From Spirogloea muscicola (Eukaryota; Streptophyta; Zygnematophyceae; Spirogloeales; Spirogloeaceae), in the NCBI GenBank assembly GCA_009602725.1, contig WELB01000376.1, forward strand, positions 49,659 to 74,382: a stretch of DNA of 24,724 bases, given 5' to 3'. Below are positions 20,313 to 24,724 of the stretch, one piece after another; position 1 is the stretch's first letter; each line of letters starts with the position of its first letter. The notes beneath the pieces are model-generated. The model was not told the origin of the DNA, did no database searches, and saw nothing but the letters and a program-made list of their open reading frames with translations. A program made the position numbers and the translations under genes.

Positions 20313-20327
20313 GTTCAAGCGAAAGCA
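20313..20327 (+). repeat. Target-site duplication, right copy
   Basis: Partner of 20124-20138, identical over 15 bases. Confidence 0.85.
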
Positions 20328-20525
20328 GCTCTTCCAGAAGAAGAAAGCGGCTGCTGACATGGAAAAGAGCGGCCGTTAAAGCTAGCCAGGTGCTCACAGA
20401 GAATGCATACAGAAAGCATGCGTCTGCTGATATTAAAGAATCGGCTGTAAATTGCCAGCCAGATGCATACAGAAGAGGAAGTAGAGAAGTGGCTCTCCCA
20501 ATGGGGGCAAGGGCTGTGAAAAGAG

Positions 20526-20842
20526 AAAGTGCTCGCCCATTGAGAATAGGGGCTGGAACAACCAGCCCGAAAAAGAATGAAAAGAGTATGAGAAGGGGGC
20601 CAGGGGAAGCGCTAAGAAACTCTGATCTGCGGCTGCTTAGCAGGGGTTACTGAGTGTCTCGTAGCAGCTTTGTTTCTGTTACTTAGCGCTTCCCCTGGCC
20701 CCCTTCTCGTACTCTGTTCATTCTTTTTCGGGCTGGTTGTTCCAGCCCCTATTCTCAATGGGCGAGCACTTTCTTCTTAAGAAACAGAAACAAAGCAGCT
20801 ACGAGACACTCTGTAACCCCTGCTAAGCAGCCGCAGATCAGA
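20526..20842. repeat. Interleaved inverted repeats A-B-A'-B'
   Basis: Arm A (20526-20616) is the reverse complement of A' (20682-20772) with about 2 mismatches in 91. Arm B (about 20621-20680) is the reverse complement of B' (about 20783-20842) with about 2 mismatches in 59. A holds the 5' module of the retroelement family on its minus strand. B holds a plus-strand 3' end (SDLRLLSRGY, stop at 20651-20653). The order A-B-A'-B' means the two stems cannot both form as simple nested hairpins. Confidence 0.75.
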
Positions 20843-21060
20843 GATGCTGGGCTCCTGGAAGTGGGTCCCCTGGCCAGAGCCAGAGGCAGCAGCGAGGGCT
20901 CTGCCGGCCCATTGAGGATAGGGGCTGGACAAGCCAGCCCAAAAAAGAATGAACAAAGAACGAGAAGGGGACCAGAGGAAGCCAGAGGAAGCGCTAAGAA
21001 ACCAAAGCACACAAAGAAAGAAAGCAGCTACAAATTACTCAGTAACCCCTGCTAAGCAGC
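20843..21060 (-). repeat. Retroelement end module, minus orientation
   Basis: On the minus strand this reads from the stop at 21039-21041 (LLSRGY) through a spacer and 5' module (GGGCTGGCTTGTCCAGCCCC) into LAAASGSGQGTHFQEPSI. It then runs into the next 3' end at about 20843, where the stop codon is lost. The opening block (GTCCTGGAAGTGGGTCCCCT) recurs about 226 bp later in direct orientation at about 21082. The unit is the reverse complement of 440-690. Confidence 0.65.
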
Positions 21061-21565
21061 CGCAATCAGAGAGGCTAGGGTCCTGGAAGTGGGTCCCCTG
21101 GACAGAACCAGAGGCAGCAGCGAGGGCTCTCCCGGCACGAAGGTGCAGCGCACGGGCCATGGACCTCTGCAGCGAGACGGCCAAGCGCATGCGATACACT
21201 TGCGCCAGCGACCCGGCTGCAGGAAAGTCTACCGGTTCACCATGGAAGCGACGGGCGATTGCGTGGCGGGCGAGCTGGTTAAGTAGCTCAAGCCACCGAG
21301 CGCCCAGTGCCCCATGGATGTCAATTGCCACCGGGAAGAACTCGTCTTCCGGTGGATGGTCGGCGTACTTGATCTCTTTTGCCCGAGCGGCGCAGGCGAC
21401 CGCATACCCAGCCTTGGTGGCAGATTGGGCTGGGTGGGAGCGGTCAAATGCGTCGGTAGTCACCACATCCAGAAGCAGACGTGGCCCGCCGGCCTGTGGG
21501 GTGGCCACCAGGTCTGCCGGCACGAAGGTGCAGCGCCCGGGCCATGGACCTCTGCAGCGAGACAA
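21035..21565 (-). pseudogene. C-terminal nuclease-like domain of the retroelement protein
   Basis: This open frame of 176 codons includes VPADLVATPQ, LLLDVVTTDAFDRSHPAQSA, AARAKEIKYADHPPEDEFF, VAIDIHGALG and LAVSLQRSMARALHLRAGRA. The order PADL, DVxxxD, KxxKY, then a conserved acidic residue and GALG resembles the PD-(D/E)XK-like domain at the C-terminus of some non-LTR retrotransposon proteins. That assignment is inferred from pattern memory. The frame slips by one base just before the end, so the usual SDLRLLSRGY finish is out of frame. It is the best preserved C-terminal copy in the window, but the RT is missing upstream of 21565, so it is a fragment. Confidence 0.6.
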
Positions 21566-21760
21566 GAAGGGCTGTGAAAAGCCAGCCCGAAAAGAGTTGA
21601 CAAAGGTTCGAAGGGGCCAAATGACGGAGGGGCCTAAAACGCGGAATCAGCTACGAAGGGGCCTGAAGATGCTCTGTCAGAACGGGGGAGGATGGACCAC
21701 TCAGTAGTCACGAGTGAGGAGCCTCAAATACGACAGACTAGCTGCCGGATGAGAGCGAGA
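21566..21760 (-). mobile_element. Tail-to-head junction fragment
   Basis: Minus strand: HPAASLSYLRLLTRDY with a stop at 21701-21703, a spacer, then the 5' module (CTTTTCGGGCTGGCTTTTCA at about 21596-21577). It closely resembles 1-183 and its mirror but is diverged. After the 5' module the sequence jumps directly into the C-terminal coding piece at 21565, a large internal deletion. Confidence 0.6.
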
Positions 21761-21889
21761 CTAGCTGCATACAGAAGTGAGCGAGCCGCGCGGTGTGCAT
21801 GATCGGAAAGGAAAGTGCGCGCCCACAGAAAGGTCATTTTGTGTCATGGAAAGGAGGCCAGACCAAGGCAATACACACTGTTCCAGCTG

Positions 21890-22040
21890 ACAAGCTACTC
21901 CAACTTGCGGCTGCTCACTCGGGGTTACTGGGCTTCGTGTGTGGCCCCTTTCTTTGCCTTTGCGCTGCCTTTAGCATGAGCAGTGTATGGCCCAGCTTAG
22001 TCTCCCTTCTCAATCCACGCGCACTGCATCAGCTCCTGCT
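21890..22040 (+). mobile_element. Diverged retroelement 3' end and start of next module
   Basis: YSNLRLLTRGY is encoded at about 21896-21928, but the stop codon has become TGG. The following CTTTAGC...GGCCCAG...TTCTCAATCCACGCGCACT resembles a worn 5' module. It sits inside an open frame (21793-22128) that I consider fortuitous. Confidence 0.45.
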
Positions 22041-22640
22041 GGCTCCAACGAACTTAACTCTGGTGGTGGCCGCTGAGGTCATTGCTGCTCCCATAGATGC
22101 CAAGCCTAGCCAGATCATTGCTGCTTAAAATTGAGCCTACAGGATGCCAATTTCTGACAGCTGACACCATCAGGTCTAGCTTTTGCCAGCCCTACACGCT
22201 GCCAAAAACAAGCTAGCGAGCAATTGGATTAGCTGCCTCTTGCCGTTATACAGACTGGCCCATAACTCAGCCATAATCGTGACAACGCCCGGCCTTGTGA
22301 CAACCACATCTCAGTCCGACTGTTTGAAATTGGTCATGAGGAGTAGCATGGAGCGGGAGTATTTGCAGCACCCAAGAGATGCAAGCGCCAGACATTCCAT
22401 GGATGGACAAAACCACTAGGAGAAACAGTGTGCCTCAACCACTCAGAGTGCTCAAATTTCCCACGCACTCTGAAAGTACAAAGTGAAACATACACGTCCA
22501 GGCAGGCAACTTCGCCACCCACTCACTGGATGCTCTGTACATGCTGTGCTCACCTGAGTCAACTGGCACTCTCTAATAACCAGCTTAATTTACAGCCGAG
22601 CTGCTGCAAGTGTGACATCTGACAGTGGAAGAAACGACTC
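22041..22640. other. No gene seen; downstream flank of DUF604 gene
   Basis: No recognisable exon, RNA gene or repeat is visible. The right end is presumably the 3' UTR of the minus-strand glycosyltransferase gene. Confidence 0.45.
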
Positions 22641-24724
22641 TCAAGCAATCACTTCCCCAGGGGCACAGGGGTGGACGTGGACGTCAATAATATCTGCCGC
22701 CAACGGTGGAGTCAGCTGGCAGCAGTACCTGCGGGGAGCCTGAACAGACGTTGGACCAGCCATATGTGAGTCCCTCCATTGACCTGCTTCCGATAACCAA
22801 GTTTGAAGCCCACAACTTTGAAGCTCTGCCTATACTTCAACAACTGCGAACCCTCAACTCTGGCAGTAGCTCAGGCCCCAAATTGCTTATGACATGAAGA
22901 AGTACTAAGAGAGATAACAGCTGTAACAATGCTTGAGATTAATTGCCATCATAGCAGCTCAACCCACCTTAAACCATTGCTCATCAACTGGCTGCTTTGT
23001 GATCCTGATCTGTTGCACCTGCTGTGGAGGCCGGATGAGAGACGAACATCGCGCTGCAACCTTCTTCACATCATTGTCGGTATTGCGAGCATAGACACTG
23101 ACGAACCCATTGGTGGCATTGACGCAGCCAATGCCTTCCATGAAGAAGACAGACGGCCGCAGGCAAGCCTGAAGGCAAAGCAGGGTGAGCTCGTGTGATT
23201 CACGAGACCCATGATCTGCAATGAAATCATAGAGTACCAGAGCATGTCGCACTACGACGCAGCAGCAGGAGAATGGCGGTGTGTTTGATTAGGGAAAATT
23301 TGCAGGAGCTGATCAAGCATACATGTCTTGCTGGACTCCTGGTGTTGAAAGTGAACTCTGTGGCCACTCGTTTTCGATACCAGGACTGAAAGGTCATCTC
23401 TGGACGCTCCAGCTCCCTTGCCGAGACAATGCCAGGAAAAACCTGGACACCCACAAGCAAGTGACAAAAATGTAAGTGTTGCCACAAAATGGACACCAAC
23501 ACCCCACAGCTCACCTTTTGCCTTTTTTAAGTGCAGATGACAAGTCTGGGTCTACTCACCTGCACTGCGAAGCCCCAGGCCACTGAGATGGACCACTTCC
23601 GTATATGGTCATAACAGTAGGAGTGCTGGAGGAAGCTCCCAGGGTCCATGTGCATCGCTCCACTGAGGTGACGCAGCCCGGCCAGCACGGACTTGTTGGG
23701 GAAGATGGGGTCTATAAGCTCCACATGGTGGAGAGAGACAAACGGTGCAACGGGGTGGGCTGCCAGGATGCCAAATGCGTTGCCATAGATGTCGAGCTGC
23801 AGCGCAAGTGGCGTTTCTTCAGAGAAGCGCAGTGGTTGCTAACTGCGATATTTTGCATGTTTTGAAGAGCTGTAGCACTGGTGTCATGATCTCAAAAAGG
23901 ACAATGTTGTCAATGACATTTGCCTAGCGAGGCACAGGAGCTGCACACTGCTTACAAAGGAGCACAAGTGATGTTCTGTTCATCGATCCACCGGAGCTGC
24001 TAGGAGGGACGCTGCTGGGCAGGCGGGGGTTGACCTGGTGGAAACCGGGCTCCTTTGTGAGTGGGATGCCCAGCTCCGCCATGCAGGCCTGCATGCGGTC
24101 ATCGCTGCCGAAGAGCTCCGCATGGCGCTCAAGGCAGCTGTCCTGGACCTGCTCCAGGGCTTTGGCGAGGGGGTAGCTGATGGCGAAGCCGCCGCCGCCG
24201 TAGGCCATGTTGTACGAGAACTTGACGTTCTGGACGTGGCTCTCGGAGCTGCTCCCGATGTAGTGCATCTCGGTGTGGTCGTACTTGGCGAGCACGCGCA
24301 CAAGGTTCTCGGGCGAGAAGACGGTGTCGTCGTCACCCAGCACGAACCACCGCACGTCCTTGAGGCCGAGGCGGACCATCTCGGAGACGACGCGCGAGAT
24401 GCGGATGGCGGCCGGGTGGCCCTGGGGGTTGGTGTACGTGAAGCGGGAGATGTCCTCCGAGACGAGGCACGGCGGCAGCAGGTCCGCGTCGCCGGCGGGC
24501 GCCACGGGCTCCTCCAGCCACACGAAGCCCCGCATGTGGCCCGGCCGCCACCAGAGCTTAATGAACTCCTTGCGCTTGCTCCACAGGGACGCCGAGGCGG
24601 CCACGCCGAACACGACGTGGCCCAGCGACGTCGGCCCGTCGTCGTCCCCGTCGACGTCGTCGCCGTGCGGGAACGGCGCGCCGGTCCCTTGCAAGGGTGG
24701 CAGCCAGCGCGGCTGCCCTCCGCC
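22641..24724 (-). CDS. DUF604 family glycosyltransferase (GT31/Fringe-like), 5'-partial
   Basis: This is a plant protein of the DUF604 family, related to Fringe-type beta-1,3-glycosyltransferases and expected in the Golgi. Its substrate is unknown. The exons are 24724-24035 (open at the window edge), 23796-23560, 23442-23323, 23168-22968 and 22739-22641. They join in phase to give 448 residues plus a missing N-terminus (anchor and stem). Seen in order: HVVFGVAASASLWSKRKEFI, RFTYTNPQGHPAAIRISRVV, the DxD-type metal/nucleotide-sugar motif in VRWFVLGDDDTVF, YGGGGFAISYPLAKAL, GFHQLDIYGN across intron 1, AAHPVAPFVSLHH, and CLRPSVFFMEG. The final exon begins APRRYCC and stops after GEVIA. The length and motif order fit the family well. 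A short acidic stretch (DDVDGDDDG) precedes the domain. Confidence 0.93.

Noticed and set aside
21793-22128. Plus-strand open frame of 111 codons as a gene
   Set aside because: It runs through a diverged retroelement 3' end in which the stop codon has mutated to TGG, so the frame length is accidental.
23980-24336. Thr/Ser-rich minus-strand frame overlapping the DUF604 exon
   Set aside because: Shifted-frame shadow of the exon that carries the GDDDT motif.

Overview
This is nuclear DNA from a plant, most likely a land plant and possibly a non-seed lineage. The exact lineage is a guess. Evidence: every host gene is split by spliceosomal introns, and the gene families are typical of land plants (auxin-conjugate hydrolase, UBP3/4-type ubiquitin protease, UBL-WLM-PUB metalloprotease, DUF604 glycosyltransferase, EMC3, 4'-phosphopantetheinyl transferase). 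I rebuilt exon chains by hand from splice sites and reading phase. Four chains close in frame from start to stop or window edge; two are incomplete.

Layout. 1-1395: tandem and inverted end fragments of one non-LTR retroelement family. 1595-3844 (-): complete IAA-amino acid hydrolase, 7 exons, 437 aa. 4005-4180: another retroelement end, inverted relative to the copy at 1195-1392. 4537-7900 (-): decayed reverse-transcriptase element, with part of the RT duplicated as a palindrome (5905-6475). 7960-8445 (-): C-terminal piece of the same family. 8780-8893: short 5'-truncated copy with target-site duplications. 9022-9352 (-): unrecognised coding-like stretch. 9397-11130 (-): EMC3 lacking its first exon. 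12399-12913 (+): two exons of a phosphopantetheinyl transferase, cut off before an ambiguous base at 12974. 13104-15006 (+): complete UBP3/UBP4-type deubiquitinase, 5 exons, 370 aa. 15567-19986 (-): complete UBL-WLM-PUB metalloprotease, 11 exons, 651 aa. 20071-22040: a short divergent ORF interrupted by a retroelement copy, then a dense inverted-repeat cluster with a long C-terminal retroelement ORF. 22641-24724 (-): DUF604/GT31-like glycosyltransferase, 5 exons, N-terminus outside the window.

The host genes do not form a pathway. UBP3/4 and the WLM protease are both ubiquitin-linked and converge tail to tail, but this may be chance.

The most interesting material is the retroelement family. 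At least 13 diverged copies of its 3' end encode the same C-terminal peptide, roughly LLTRGY then stop, using different synonymous codons. In several copies the same bases can also form a hairpin around the stop codon whose stems differ but still pair. Two short copies are flanked by 15-bp target-site duplications. The family has a C2HC finger, an RT with a YTDD box and a C-terminal domain that looks like a PD-(D/E)XK nuclease fold.
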